64,000 nt of DNA from DAOUJH01 sp965116555 (GTDB lineage: Bacteria; Chloroflexota; Dehalococcoidia; Lucifugimonadales; QGNO01): NCBI GenBank assembly GCA_965116555.1, contig OZ220698.1, forward strand, positions 1,860,001-1,924,000, given 5' to 3'. Of the stretch, positions 54,875 to 64,000 are shown piece by piece; position 1 is the stretch's first letter; each line of letters begins with the position of its first letter. The position numbers and the translations under genes are program-made. A model generated the notes under the pieces. It saw only the letters and a list, made by a program, of their open reading frames with translations. It searched no databases and was not told the origin of the DNA.

Positions 54875-56554
54875 ATGATAACTCACGATCTGCTTTCTAT
54901 TGGCTTGCTGATTGTCGGGGCTAAGCTGGCTGAGGGTGTCTTTGGCCGCATCGGCATCAGTTCCTTGGTGGCCTACGCCGCAGCCGGAATCCTGCTGGGG
55001 CCGGTATTAGGGCTGGTCGAAGTTACTGACAACATCCTCATCTTCCTGGAAATTGGCATCTTTGTTTTCTTTTTCCTGGTAGGCCTGGATGAGATCGATA
55101 TTCCGGGCTTGGTAGCCACCATACGCAAACGCCATTTCGTGGCTGCCGCAGTGGCTTTGATCATATCCATCATGGCGTCCATGCTAGTAACGTCCAACGC
55201 GTTGGGTGAGGACTACTCGCTGGGACTGGAATTCGACAAGGCGCTGTGCCTTGCCGGCATCCTGTCTCTGTCCAGCCTAGGCTTAGTTGCCAAGGTACTG
55301 GCCGACAAGGGGTTGCTAAAGGAACTGATTGGCCTGCGCATCTTCACCGTGGTTGTCATTGCAGAGGTGCTTGCACTGCTGGTGGTGGGACTCACTATTG
55401 GTGAAGACGCCAGGCACACACTGAGCCTCCCGGGTGTACTTCAACTGCTGGGCCAGATAGCAGGCTTCTCTATCTTGATCTGGCTCATATCGTCCAAGGT
55501 GCTTCCCAGGGTTATGGCCTTGTTGCAGCGCTTCTTGAACGTGCCACAACTTTTCTTTGGGCTGTTGATGGGCGCCCTCTTCCTAGTGGTTGTAGGAGCA
55601 GAAAATATCGGTCTGCACGGCTCCCTAGCGGCGCTCCTGTTCGGAGCCGCCTTATCGGGGCTGCCCAAACGGTTGCGTCAAGAGTTCGTGCCCGGTATGC
55701 ATAGCATCGCAGATGGGCTGTTCATACCGCTTTTCTTCGCCTCTGCCGGCCTGTACTTGAGCCTGTCCTTCCTAGAACTGCCGGCCACCATCATTATCGC
55801 CCTCTTGCTTATCCCCATGGTCGGCAAGTTGATAGCTTCACTCATCGGCACCTACATGGCGCGTCTTAAAACGCCTGTTGTCCTGTCCGTGGGTCTAATG
55901 GGAAAAGGCGTAGCGGAGGTTGCCCTGCTTCTAGTCCTGCTGGAGTCGCACGTTATTGGGCCTGACGTATTCTCGTTGCTGATAGTTATCATGCTCGGTT
56001 ACATACTGCTGATGCCGCCAATCATCAGCCTAGCGGCAAACAGGGTCAAGCTGGGGGAGGATGCACCCCAGTCCCAACCCATGCTACCCTCTTTTGCTCG
56101 CATTGCCCTAGCCGGCGTGGCCGTACGCTCCGTTATGGATCGGACACGCTCCTACCCAGGGCCGGACATAACGGTAGGGGACTTTCTCAACAGTTGGACT
56201 GTTCCGAATCAAGAGGACTACCTGATACTGGATGAAGGCGTTCCAATAGGCACGGTATCGCTGTCTAGACTGAATCTCCGGCGCAGATTGCTCTTCTGGA
56301 AAAGAAGCTCCCTTGACAACACTCCTCTCCGGACAGTAATGCATCGCAACCCGCCTCAAGCCAATCCCGACGAGCTCATTGACGATGTGATGGAGCGGAT
56401 GACGGCCCACTCTCTGACAGTCATTCCGGTGCATGACCAGAATTCAGGGCAGTTCCTGGGAATGGTCTGCAGCAACGAAATCTTGGAACTGTTGGCGTTG
56501 CGGGATAGAGTTATGAAAGAGACACAAACGACGGACGTGGAGCAGACAGTCTAG
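54875..56554 (+). CDS. CPA2-family cation:proton antiporter with CBS domains
   Basis: 559 residues. Twelve or so helices of the KefB/CPA2 fold fill residues 1-385 (A-A-G-I-L-L-G-P-V-L-G, F-F-F-L-V-G-L-D-E-I-D near 66, G-K-G-V-A-E-V-A-L-L near 345). The C-terminus, about 400-545, has a pair of CBS-like motifs (V-G-D-F-L-N-S-W-T-V and L-R-T-V-M-H-R-N-P) that bind adenine nucleotides and gate transport in other proteins. ATG 54875 follows TTAGGGA. Fusion of CPA2 with CBS rather than TrkA-N domains is less common. Confidence 0.88.
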   Translation: MITHDLLSIGLLIVGAKLAEGVFGRIGISSLVAYAAAGILLGPVLGLVEVTDNILIFLEIGIFVFFFLVGLDEIDIPGLVATIRKRHFVAAAVALIISIMASMLVTSNALGEDYSLGLEFDKALCLAGILSLSSLGLVAKVLADKGLLKELIGLRIFTVVVIAEVLALLVVGLTIGEDARHTLSLPGVLQLLGQIAGFSILIWLISSKVLPRVMALLQRFLNVPQLFFGLLMGALFLVVVGAENIGLHGSLAALLFGAALSGLPKRLRQEFVPGMHSIADGLFIPLFFASAGLYLSLSFLELPATIIIALLLIPMVGKLIASLIGTYMARLKTPVVLSVGLMGKGVAEVALLLVLLESHVIGPDVFSLLIVIMLGYILLMPPIISLAANRVKLGEDAPQSQPMLPSFARIALAGVAVRSVMDRTRSYPGPDITVGDFLNSWTVPNQEDYLILDEGVPIGTVSLSRLNLRRRLLFWKRSSLDNTPLRTVMHRNPPQANPDELIDDVMERMTAHSLTVIPVHDQNSGQFLGMVCSNEILELLALRDRVMKETQTTDVEQTV

Positions 56555-56720
56555 CCAAAACGAAGCTGAGCTTACGCGGGGGTCCGCTATTCCGGGCCAA
56601 CTTATCCGGCGACATACGGTAAGCCCCTCGCCATCCAATTACGCCGGACAAGCGTATTAACTATGACGACTGGCAGGATGGATGTAGGATGTACGCCAGA
56701 GACTTGGGAGGAGGAGTAGT

Positions 56721-57119
56721 ATGTCCATTCTAATACGTGCCGGAGCAGCTTACCTAATACTGCTTGCAGTGGTGGTTGCGGTGAACTTCGTTGCCACTCC
56801 TCTATACCACCCCGGCGGAGACGAGCCGTTCACCGTCTGGGAAATACTGAACTGGTTCATGGCGGCGGGCATGATTATCACCGTAGCCGCCACCTACATG
56901 GAGAAGCGCCGCATCGACGGCGAGGCGGACTTGAGGCGCTACTTGGAAGCGAACGTGCTCTTCTACGCAGCCGTAGCGCTGCTCCTGGTCTTCTTCTGGA
57001 ACTGGTTCAGCAACCTATCTCCCAACAACGTGCCCGACGGCCAATTCTGGGCCGTCATCGACACCTTGATGCCGATAGTAGTGGGGGTGACAGGCTGCCG
57101 GATGCTTAGGAACAGTTAG
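56721..57119 (+). CDS. Small three-helix membrane protein (132 aa)
   Basis: Unrecognised. ATG 56721 follows GGAGGAGGAG. Helices at about 5-26, 42-62 and 75-95 with a possible fourth at 105-122; W-N-W-F-S-N-L and P-G-G-D-E-P-F lie in loops. Neighbours give no function. The 5' gap 56555-56720 and the 3' gap 57120-57333 hold no further gene that I can support. Confidence 0.7.
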   Translation: MSILIRAGAAYLILLAVVVAVNFVATPLYHPGGDEPFTVWEILNWFMAAGMIITVAATYMEKRRIDGEADLRRYLEANVLFYAAVALLLVFFWNWFSNLSPNNVPDGQFWAVIDTLMPIVVGVTGCRMLRNS

Positions 57120-57333
57120 GGTAGGATGTCACGGAGACAGCGGGCAGCCAGGTGTGGTACGCAGCGAAGGTGCGTTCCTTGACCCGACTCAGTCATTCCG
57201 ATGCGAGTGCCTAAGTCAGCCGTTTGCCAGTTTGCCCACAAGATTTAGGCAGCACCTATAGACTTTGCTCTGTCCCCTTGTTATCATCCCTGCGGTAAAG
57301 TTTCCCACAATTTGAAAACTGCCTTAGGAATTA

Positions 57334-58446
57334 ATGTACCAGCCTCCGCGGCCTCAGCCTGAAATTGACATAGACCAGATTCTGGAGAGGGTCAAGGACT
57401 TCTTCCGGCGCTTCACCGGGAAGTTCGGCTTTGGCGGCTCCGGTGTCCTCATCGTAGCCGTTCTCGGCATTCTCGCCGTCCTCTGGCTGGCCACCGGCTT
57501 TTATCAAGTGCGCCCCGCTCAGCTAGCCGCAGTGCGCCTCTTCGGTGCATACACCGGCGACCTGCAGGGTCCAGGACTTCACTGGTTCTGGCCTGCGCCC
57601 ATAGGCACCCGCAACGTTGAAACCGTTACGGAGACAAGGCGCATGGAGTTGGGCTTCCGCAGTCTGGAAGGCGGCCAGATCACCGATATTCCGTTCGAAG
57701 CTCTGATGATCACAGGTGACCTCAACATAGCCGACGTTCAGTTGGTGGTCCAATATAGAACCAAAGACCTTGCCGCCTACCTCTTCCAGGTGGACGACCC
57801 CGGTGACCCGGAACGTGACATCCGTGCTGGCGCCCCCGACGGTTTCACCTTAAAGGACGCTACTGAAGCCGCTTTGCGACAAGTCGTAGGTCAGCGCAGC
57901 ATCGATGACATCCTCACCATTAACAAGGAGGCTGCCCAGGCTGATGCACGTCTCCTCCTTCAGACAATTCTAGATGATTACAATACCGGTATTGAAATCT
58001 TAGAGGTAAGGCTGCAGAACGTACGGCCTCCTGACCCTGTTCGTGACGCATTCGACGACGTGGTCCGGGCTCGCGTCGATAAAGAGGCCCGTATTAACGA
58101 GGCGCTAGCCTACCAGCAGGACCGGGTTCCCAGGGCTCGTGGTGACGCCCAGCGAATTCTTAACACAGCCGAGGCTTTCAAGCAGGAACGCATCCTGAGA
58201 GCTACCGGTGAAGCCGACCGCTTCCTTGCCGTACTCCAAGAGTACCGAGAGTCACGGGAAGTGACACGTCAGAGGCTGTATCTAGAGGCCATGGAGGATA
58301 TCCTGCCCGGCATCACCAAAGTAATCATCACTCCGGACACCGGCGGCAACCTTCTGGAGTTCCTGCCCCTGCCCATTGATAACAACGAGACTCCTGTGAC
58401 TATAAGGGTCACACCAACACCTTCCGCGGAACCGGTACCACCGTAA
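57334..58446 (+). CDS. hflK: HflK, SPFH-domain FtsH modulator
   Basis: 370 residues. A Pro-rich start (P-P-R-P-Q-P) precedes one helix (about 40-60), then the SPFH/band-7 domain (V-R-L-F-G-A-Y, G-P-G-L-H-W-F-W-P-A-P-I-G, A-L-R-Q-V-V-G-Q-R-S-I-D-D-I-L) and a long coiled coil. HflK and HflC form a large cage around FtsH in the membrane and tune its proteolysis. ATG 57334 follows TAGGA. hflC starts 9 bp downstream. Confidence 0.95.
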   Translation: MYQPPRPQPEIDIDQILERVKDFFRRFTGKFGFGGSGVLIVAVLGILAVLWLATGFYQVRPAQLAAVRLFGAYTGDLQGPGLHWFWPAPIGTRNVETVTETRRMELGFRSLEGGQITDIPFEALMITGDLNIADVQLVVQYRTKDLAAYLFQVDDPGDPERDIRAGAPDGFTLKDATEAALRQVVGQRSIDDILTINKEAAQADARLLLQTILDDYNTGIEILEVRLQNVRPPDPVRDAFDDVVRARVDKEARINEALAYQQDRVPRARGDAQRILNTAEAFKQERILRATGEADRFLAVLQEYRESREVTRQRLYLEAMEDILPGITKVIITPDTGGNLLEFLPLPIDNNETPVTIRVTPTPSAEPVPP

Positions 58447-58455
58447 CGGATAAAA

Positions 58456-59406
58456 ATGGCTAAAACACTCAGCACAATACTGATTTTGGTGATTATAGTC
58501 GGCGCTGTCGTCGGCTCCCAGGCGCTCTTCGTGGTTGACCAGACCCAGTTCGGCGTCGTCACCCGGTTCGGTGAGATCCAGCGCACGCTCAGGGATCCCG
58601 GCCTCAAAGTAAAGGTGCCCTTCATAGAATCGGTCAACCGCTTCGACAAGCGGCTGCTCAGAATAGACGTGCCCACCGAGTCCATGCCGGACAAGGACCA
58701 GCAGTTCCTTGAAATAGACGCCTACGTACGGTACAGGATAAACGATCCCAGGAAGTTCCTGGAACGGCTGCGCGACGAATTTACCGCCGCCGACCGTATC
58801 GGACGGATCGTAATATCGGAGTTGCGCCGCGTGGTAGCCGCCAGCGACCGTACCGAAATTATTGGCGGCATTGCTCAATCACAAGATGACGGCACACTCA
58901 TTGTTATTCCCAACAAGACTCCTGAAGGAGTCGATACCCGGGAAGCGCTCACCAGGCAGGTGCTCAGTGGATCCAATGCAGTTGTGGGCTCCAGCGAAAA
59001 CGACTTTGGTATCCAGATAGTAGACGTCAGAATAAAGGCTGCCGACTTCCCCGGCACCGTGGAGCAAACTGTGTTCAACAGGATGCGCACGGAACGCGAT
59101 GTCCAAGCCCAACGCCTGCGTGCCGAGGGTGCCGAGCAGAACCTCACCATCACCACTGACGTGGACCGGCAGGTAGCTATCATCTTAGCCGAAGCCGATC
59201 GTACGGCCAACAGCCTGCGGGGTGAAGGTGAAGCCGAGGCAATCAGAATTCTGGCTGAAGCCTTGGAAGAAGACCCTGAGTTCTTTGCTTTCAGGCGCAG
59301 CCTGGAAGCCTACACCAACTTCCTTACTGAGAAGTCCACCGTTGTGCTCTCATCCGAAAACGACCTTTTCCAGTACCTGGAGGGTCCGGATCAGCCGGAT
59401 AGCTAG
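58456..59406 (+). CDS. hflC: HflC, SPFH-domain FtsH modulator
   Basis: 316 residues; helix at 5-24, then SPFH domain (V-V-D-Q-T-Q-F-G-V-V-T-R-F-G-E near 28, L-R-R-V-V-A-A-S-D-R-T-E near 122) and coiled coil with E-R-D-V-Q-A-Q-R-L-R-A-E-G. Partner of HflK. A ~20-residue insert around 139-165 (T-L-I-V-I-P-N-K-T-P-E-G-V) is longer than in E. coli HflC. Confidence 0.95.
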   Translation: MAKTLSTILILVIIVGAVVGSQALFVVDQTQFGVVTRFGEIQRTLRDPGLKVKVPFIESVNRFDKRLLRIDVPTESMPDKDQQFLEIDAYVRYRINDPRKFLERLRDEFTAADRIGRIVISELRRVVAASDRTEIIGGIAQSQDDGTLIVIPNKTPEGVDTREALTRQVLSGSNAVVGSSENDFGIQIVDVRIKAADFPGTVEQTVFNRMRTERDVQAQRLRAEGAEQNLTITTDVDRQVAIILAEADRTANSLRGEGEAEAIRILAEALEEDPEFFAFRRSLEAYTNFLTEKSTVVLSSENDLFQYLEGPDQPDS

Positions 59407-59483
59407 ACCCGGCAAACGTGCTCGGATTTGTGACTGCCCGTCACATGCACTACTATAGATAGCATCGTTTACCGGTGATTCTC

Positions 59484-60176
59484 ATGCCTTTGCTGGATAT
59501 ATCAACCGCGGTTCTTGCTCTAGCTTTCGGTTACCTAGTTGGCGCCGTTCCCACCGCCTACGTGATAGCGCGCTGGGTCAAGAGCATTGATATCCGTACC
59601 CATGGCAGCGGTAACGTGGGCGCCTCCAACATAGGCCGTCACGTTGGAAAGAGCTACGGTATCCTTGTCGGTTTCTTCGATGCTTTTGTGAAGGGCGTGG
59701 CGCCCGTACTGGTGGTCAGGGCCCTGGGACAAGATCTGACGTATCAGGCTCTTGCCGGCGCCGGAAGCATTGTGGGCCATAACTGGTCCATCTACCTCAA
59801 GTTCAGTGGCGGACGCGGGATGACCGTCATTGCAGGCTCCATTCTTGTACTAGCCTGGAAGGAGTTCATTGCTCTAGCCGTCGTGACACTTGTGGGCTGG
59901 GCTATCTTTCGCAGTATAGCTTTGTGGATGGGTATAGGCCTGGTCCTGCTTCCCCTGTGGGCTCTGCTATTCCGGGAGCCTGCCGAGATTGTGGCCTATA
60001 CCGTTGTTGCCCTTATTCTAACTATACTGAAACGGCTACTCTCCAATCCTGGCAGCGAAGCGCCCGAACAGAAATGGAGAGACAAGGTCTTGCCGCGGCT
60101 GCTTTACGACAGAGATATTATGAAGAAAGACGACTGGGTCAAGCGCAGCCCCATTCAAGAAGAAAACCGCGAATAG
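59484..60176 (+). CDS. plsY: PlsY-type glycerol-3-phosphate acyltransferase
   Basis: 230 residues with five to seven helices. G-S-G-N-V-G-A-S-N-I-G-R near 38 and G-H-N-W-S-I-Y-L-K-F-S-G-G-R-G-M near 97 correspond to the PlsY motifs G-S-G-N-x-G-A-T-N and G-H-x-x-P-V-F-x-x-F-x-G-G-K-G-V, with Arg for Lys and Trp-Ser for the usual residues. It makes lysophosphatidic acid from acyl phosphate. The substitutions are conservative, but a related substrate is possible. ATG 59484 is taken; GTG 59475 is an alternative. Confidence 0.88.
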   Translation: MPLLDISTAVLALAFGYLVGAVPTAYVIARWVKSIDIRTHGSGNVGASNIGRHVGKSYGILVGFFDAFVKGVAPVLVVRALGQDLTYQALAGAGSIVGHNWSIYLKFSGGRGMTVIAGSILVLAWKEFIALAVVTLVGWAIFRSIALWMGIGLVLLPLWALLFREPAEIVAYTVVALILTILKRLLSNPGSEAPEQKWRDKVLPRLLYDRDIMKKDDWVKRSPIQEENRE

Positions 60177-60179
60177 ATC

Positions 60180-60662
60180 ATGGCCAGCTACTGTTACAGG
60201 CACACCGATACGGAAACCGCCCTCAGCTGCGGCTACTGTAGCAGGCCCATATGCGTCAAGTGCGTGGTGCAGCACCCCGTGGGCATTCGCTGCCCCGAGT
60301 GCGGACGGCCCACCAAGATACCCCAGTGGGACATTACTCCGACCTATTACGCCCGCGCCATAGGAGCGGCAGCGGCCATTTCCATCGCAGGCGTTGCGGT
60401 CTTGGTGTTCCTACGTGCCCTGCCGCTCGGTATCCTTGGATATTACGCGGCGCTGGCGGCGCTCATCGGTACCGGTTACCTCATTGGCCAGGGTATAAGC
60501 CGGATAGTCAGCGGGAAGCGGGGTCGCGAACTGCAGTGGGTGGCCGGAGTCGCCATGGGAATCACCGCGTTTGTTGCCCTGCCCTTTATAGGCTTCAACT
60601 TCTTCGCTTTGATTACTGTTGCCGCCGCCGTCTATATCGCCGTGAATCAGCTACGCATCTGA
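60180..60662 (+). CDS. B-box-type zinc-finger membrane protein (160 aa)
   Basis: N-terminal zinc module: C-Y-R-H near 5, C-G-Y-C near 17, C-V-K-C near 25, H-P near 32 and C-P-E-C near 39, the arrangement seen ahead of rhomboid or other membrane domains in bacterial proteins. Four helices follow (about 57-155). No rhomboid catalytic residues are present. Starts 3 bp after plsY, so cotranscribed. Function unknown; possibly binds a partner protein at the membrane. Confidence 0.8.
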   Translation: MASYCYRHTDTETALSCGYCSRPICVKCVVQHPVGIRCPECGRPTKIPQWDITPTYYARAIGAAAAISIAGVAVLVFLRALPLGILGYYAALAALIGTGYLIGQGISRIVSGKRGRELQWVAGVAMGITAFVALPFIGFNFFALITVAAAVYIAVNQLRI

Positions 60663-60764
60663 GTTGCTTTAGGCGGCAGTTCTCTTAGCCTTTGCCTTTC
60701 CACTCCTCAGCTTCTATACTCCATGAGTTTTGCATGAAGTATCACGGCTGAAGAGATCCAGACA

Positions 60765-61982
60765 TTGAGCGGAACAACAGAGCGGCACAAAAGCGACGAT
60801 AGCAGGAGCACCCTGCTCATCGCGGCCATTGTCGTCGGTCACGCCATCAAGCACGTATACATCTCAGGGTTCCAGACCATTGTCCTCCCGGAGATGAAGA
60901 TTGCCCTTGGGCTGAGCAACACCTCATTGGGAGCGCTTGCCTCCGCCCGCCAGGCCACCAGCGGCGTCACCACGCTGGGCGCGGGCTATCTGGGCGACCG
61001 TTTCAGCAATCAGGCCGGACTACTCCTTGCCATATCGTTGAGCCTCATGGGCATATCGTACTTCCTTGTAGGTTCCGCCTCCAGCTACCCTCTACTCTTT
61101 CTTGCCATGCTGCTGGTAGGTCTGGGGCCGTCTCTCTACCACCCGCCCGCTCTCGGCACTCTGGCCCGCCGCTTCCCTGATCGCCGGGGCTTCATGATAT
61201 CGCTGCATGGCATGGGAGGAAGCATAGGCGAAGCAGCCGGCCCTCTCATCGCCGCCGCCGCCGTCATTGTGCTTGTCTGGGACGGGGCGCTGCAGTGGAG
61301 CATCATTCCCGCCTTGATAGCCGCCGCCGCAGTCTGGTTCATGATGAGCAACGTGCCCGCCGTGCAAGGAGGGGCGGCTTCTCTCAAGGAGTACTTCGGT
61401 GCGCTTGGAGGTCTGTTCAAAGACCGCCGCCTTGCCTCCGTACTGACCGTCTCAGGAATACGCAGTTTGGGACAGAGCGCCGTCGTCATATTCCTCCCCG
61501 TCTACCTGCGAGATGACTTGGAGTACTCACTAGCTGAAATGGCCGTCTATCTGTCCCTTTCCCAGGTAGTAGGTATTGGAGCGCAACCCGTCATGGGCGC
61601 TCTTTCCGACAGGTTGGGAAGGAAGGTCATCATAGTGCCGGCGTTGCTGGCATTCTCCGCCATGCTCGTTGCGCTCTACTTCGTGGAACCCGGGTTTCTC
61701 ATGGTAGTGGTGATCATAGTTATGGGCGCTTTCCTCTACTCCATGCAGGCGCTGTTCCTTGCCGCGGCTTCAGACTTGGGTGGGGAATTGCAGGCCACCA
61801 TCTCGTCTATGACCTACGCCATGACCTTCATAGCCGCCACCATCTCGCCCTCCATTGCAGGCCTCGTTGCCGACGCATTCCAGGTAAAGACGGTGTTCCT
61901 CTACAGCGCCGCACTCCTGCTGGTCTCGGCACTGGCCTTTGCAGCCATACGCATGCCCAACAGGTCATTTGGAACCTTCTGA
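60765..61982 (+). CDS. MFS transporter (Fsr-like)
   Basis: 405 residues, twelve helices. G-H-A-I-K-H-V-Y near the start, L-G-L-S-N-T-S-L-G-A-L, L-Y-H-P-P-A-L-G-T-L-A-R-R-F-P near 125 and S-L-H-G-M-G-G-S-I-G-E-A-A-G-P near 145 match the fosmidomycin-resistance (Fsr) type of MFS proteins. Probably an exporter; the substrate is not assignable. Starts at TTG 60765; only a weak AGAG is upstream. Confidence 0.88.
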   Translation: MSGTTERHKSDDSRSTLLIAAIVVGHAIKHVYISGFQTIVLPEMKIALGLSNTSLGALASARQATSGVTTLGAGYLGDRFSNQAGLLLAISLSLMGISYFLVGSASSYPLLFLAMLLVGLGPSLYHPPALGTLARRFPDRRGFMISLHGMGGSIGEAAGPLIAAAAVIVLVWDGALQWSIIPALIAAAAVWFMMSNVPAVQGGAASLKEYFGALGGLFKDRRLASVLTVSGIRSLGQSAVVIFLPVYLRDDLEYSLAEMAVYLSLSQVVGIGAQPVMGALSDRLGRKVIIVPALLAFSAMLVALYFVEPGFLMVVVIIVMGAFLYSMQALFLAAASDLGGELQATISSMTYAMTFIAATISPSIAGLVADAFQVKTVFLYSAALLLVSALAFAAIRMPNRSFGTF

Positions 61983-61988
61983 TAACGG

Positions 61989-63254
61989 CTAGAGCCGCCG
62001 CATCTCCCTGGAGCGGTAGGACCACAGTATGCTCAGCACCAGCCCGATCGAGGCGCTGATGGACACCGCCTGTCCGGGGCCTATGGTGTCGGCAAACCAG
62101 CCCATGGCCAGCATGGACAGCGGCGATATGCCTATGGCCGTGTTGGCGAACCCCATTGCCCTGCCCCGCATCTCCTCTCCCACGGACAGCAGCACCAGCG
62201 TGAACACCATGCTGACAAAGCCGGACATGCCCAGACCAGCCAATATCAGGCCGGCCACGGACAACGGATAGAAGGTGGAAAGCGAAAACACCAGAAGCCC
62301 GCTGAACGCCACAGCCGTGCCAATTACAAAGTACGTGGAGTTGCGGTTTATCCTTGGCCTTGTGGTTATGAAAACAGCGGTGAGGAACGCTCCGAAGCCC
62401 TGCGACGACGCCAGCACCCCAAGCAGGGTTGGCCCCACGCCAAGCACTTTGTCGGCGAAGACCGGCACCAGCGGTATATAGGAGTAGTACAGCAGATTCA
62501 TAATCACAATAATGCCCAGCGTGCCTATCACGGCACGGTTGGACGCTATGGCGCGCGCGCCTTCCCCTATAGGAGTGAATATGGCGGTGAGCCTTATTGG
62601 TATCTTGTTCTGCGGCTTTGGAGAACGCACGCGCAACAACGCCAGCAGAGCAGTGCTGTAGATGACCATTATGAACAGGTACGGTGTGGTGGCATCTGCG
62701 CTCTTTCCCAGAGGGATAATGTCTATCAGAGCGCCGGCCAGGAACGGCCCCAGCATGCCCGCCGCCATCATGCTCATCCCCTCCAGAGCGTTGGCATAGC
62801 TGATTCCACGCCTTCCCACAATGTCCAGGGCAAACGTCCTCCGCGCCGCCATATCCAGGGTATGCGGCACCCCGTAGACGGCGCTCAGCATCACTATGTG
62901 CCAGCCCTGTGCCAGACCGGTAAACACCAGGAAAACCGTAATGGCAAGCACGACCAAGTCTATGAGATGCGCCGCTATGAGCACACGCTTCCTATCGAAA
63001 GCATCCGCAACAACACCGCTGAGGATGCCGCCCAGCAGCATCGAGGAGAAGAAGGCCACGCCGACAAGCTGCGTTTGGAAAATTGAACCCGATAGCTTAA
63101 ACACCAAGTAACCGGAAGCTACCATCCATGTCCAGCGACCGGTATGCCATGCCCAGCTGCTTCCCCAGAGCATGCGAAAGTCCTTGTTGCTCAGTAGGCC
63201 AAGGACGGGGAGTCGCGGGGGCTTGTCATGGGTTTCAGGAGCGGCTGTCGCCAT
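61989..63254 (-). CDS. MFS transporter (EntS-like, MFS_3)
   Basis: 421 residues with twelve helices. F-R-M-L-W-G-S-S-W near 20, G-V-V-A-D-A-F-D-R-K-R-V-L between helices 2 and 3. Resembles the exporter at 23171 in type, but with normal high GC. ATG 63254 has no ribosome site; a TATACT box lies at 63288-63293. Convergent with the Fsr-like gene, 6 bp apart. Confidence 0.88.
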   Translation of the reverse strand: MATAAPETHDKPPRLPVLGLLSNKDFRMLWGSSWAWHTGRWTWMVASGYLVFKLSGSIFQTQLVGVAFFSSMLLGGILSGVVADAFDRKRVLIAAHLIDLVVLAITVFLVFTGLAQGWHIVMLSAVYGVPHTLDMAARRTFALDIVGRRGISYANALEGMSMMAAGMLGPFLAGALIDIIPLGKSADATTPYLFIMVIYSTALLALLRVRSPKPQNKIPIRLTAIFTPIGEGARAIASNRAVIGTLGIIVIMNLLYYSYIPLVPVFADKVLGVGPTLLGVLASSQGFGAFLTAVFITTRPRINRNSTYFVIGTAVAFSGLLVFSLSTFYPLSVAGLILAGLGMSGFVSMVFTLVLLSVGEEMRGRAMGFANTAIGISPLSMLAMGWFADTIGPGQAVSISASIGLVLSILWSYRSREMRRL

Positions 63255-63287
63255 GGGATGTTTCGGATTCAGTGGACATCGCCAACC

Positions 63288-63293
63288 AGTATA
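63288..63293 (-). promoter_or_regulatory. -10 box of MFS_3 gene
   Basis: TATACT on the minus strand, about 34 nt before ATG 63254; the -35 is not clear. Confidence 0.4.
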
Positions 63294-63362
63294 CATGACC
63301 AAACCAGCGGCCTGGACAACGGTCATGGCCACGGGCCGCCGTTACGCAAAGACCGCGTCTGC

Positions 63363-63371
63363 TGATATACT
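63363..63371 (+). promoter_or_regulatory. Extended -10 promoter of epimerase paralog 3
   Basis: TG-A-TATACT, predicted start near 63378, then GGAGGG at 63391 and ATG 63402. Confidence 0.55.
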
Positions 63372-63401
63372 GGCCTCGCTTCAACCCATAGGAGGGTGGA
63401 T

Positions 63402-64000
63402 ATGACGGTTATCGTTACCGGAGGCACCGGGTTCGTCGCCTCTAACGTAGTGAAGACGCTCGCCGAGCAGGGACGGGACGTCGTCTCGGTGGACATAGCT
63501 CCGCCGGACGACCTTCTACTGCGCTATACGGATTCCGTGAAGGAGCGCATCACCTGGGCACAGGCGGATATCCTGGACATGGCATCGCTGGAGAAGGCGG
63601 CTGCAGGCAAAGACGTGGAAGGCATCATCCACGCCGCCGTGTACACGGTGGTCCTAGACGAACTCGAAAAGTCGGACAGCAAGCGCCTGGTAGACATCAA
63701 CTTCACCGGCACAGTCAACATGCTGGAACTGGCTCGCCTCACCGGGGTGAAGCGATTCGTCTACGTCAGTTCAGGAGGCGTCTACGGCGGAAGCCCCCCC
63801 GATATGCCGTTGAAAGAAGACATCCCTCTTGATCCGGAGAGCCTGTACAGCGTCACCAAATACGCCAGCGAGCTTATCACGCGCCGTTACGGGCGGCTCC
63901 ACGGCTTTGAAGCGGCCAGCGGCCGTCTGAGCGGGCCGTACGGGCCCATGGAGCGCCCTACCGGCCACCGCGCCGTGATGTCAATGATGTACGATTGGAC
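63402..64000 (+). CDS. NAD-dependent epimerase/dehydratase, paralog 3, cut by right edge
   Basis: 199 residues are visible and the frame is still open at the end of the window. T-G-G-T-G-F-V-A-S-N-V-V-K-T-L-A at the N-terminus, V-S-S-G-G-V-Y-G-G near 125 and catalytic Y-S-V-T-K near 149. G-P-Y-G-P-M-E-R-P-T-G-H-R near 183 is nearly the same as in the gene at 18668, so the two are paralogs. ATG 63402 follows GGAGGG at 5 nt. Probably acts on a nucleotide sugar or similar; the product is unknown. Confidence 0.85.
   Translation, partial: MTVIVTGGTGFVASNVVKTLAEQGRDVVSVDIAPPDDLLLRYTDSVKERITWAQADILDMASLEKAAAGKDVEGIIHAAVYTVVLDELEKSDSKRLVDINFTGTVNMLELARLTGVKRFVYVSSGGVYGGSPPDMPLKEDIPLDPESLYSVTKYASELITRRYGRLHGFEAASGRLSGPYGPMERPTGHRAVMSMMYDW

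Overview
The window reads as one contiguous piece of a bacterial chromosome of about 60% GC. The best guess for the host is a Chloroflexota lineage of the Dehalococcoidia/SAR202 type. Reasons: paired MaoC/FAS1-like acyl dehydratases, a CaiB/BaiF CoA-transferase, LutABC, several NAD-dependent epimerase paralogs, an rpoB-rpoC unit with no ribosomal genes beside it, and gaps full of small palindromic repeats. This placement is an inference from gene content; no rRNA gene is present.

Layout. 1-3164: tandem MaoC-like dehydratase paralogs (the first cut by the window edge) with a low-GC HNH endonuclease gene between them. 3165-9830: a repeat-rich gap, a secreted DUF11-repeat protein, a PIN-toxin remnant, a lipoprotein M1 peptidase, and YbjQ, Bcp and DUF502 genes. 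9880-17407: a candidate structured RNA, lutABC, glycerate kinase (opposite strand), a membrane protein lacking a normal start codon, an M20 amidohydrolase, a CaiB/BaiF transferase and tRNA-Asn. 17457-26303: MscS, an epimerase, NhaA, an RraA-like protein, ChrA, an AT-richer MFS exporter, BioY and a second epimerase. 26304-30305: repeat clusters on both sides of a large M1 aminopeptidase, then a GYD protein. 30382-41937: a CaCA exchanger, a GreA with an integrase-like N-terminal domain, FtsH, fumarase, FabI, a degenerate metallopeptidase-like protein and a MoxR-DUF58-DUF4129 operon. 41966-52306: a retropepsin-like protease, rpoC, rpoB (with a repetitive acidic tail) and an ammonium transporter. 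52526-64000: an ERG4/ERG24-type sterol reductase homolog, PyrD, a CPA2-CBS antiporter, HflK-HflC, PlsY, a zinc-ribbon membrane protein, two MFS transporters and a third epimerase cut by the right edge.

Functional picture. The genes describe a heterotrophic, probably aerobic cell that uses organic acids (lutABC, glycerate kinase, fumarase) and CoA-linked compounds (CaiB, MaoC-like proteins). It imports ammonium and biotin, scavenges peptides (two M1 peptidases, an M20 hydrolase) and manages ions (NhaA, CPA2, CaCA, MscS).

Most notable observations: (1) genes without a Shine-Dalgarno site whose -10 box lies 6-10 nt from the start codon, implying leaderless mRNAs; (2) a ~110-nt RNA candidate ahead of lutABC; (3) the integrase-domain/GreA fusion; (4) the sterol-reductase homolog; (5) three clusters of shared palindromic modules; (6) the 93-bp in-frame repeats in rpoB; and (7) a gene that seems to start with AUA or AUU. 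No CRISPR array, prophage or intact insertion sequence was seen. Promoter and terminator calls come from reading motifs by eye.
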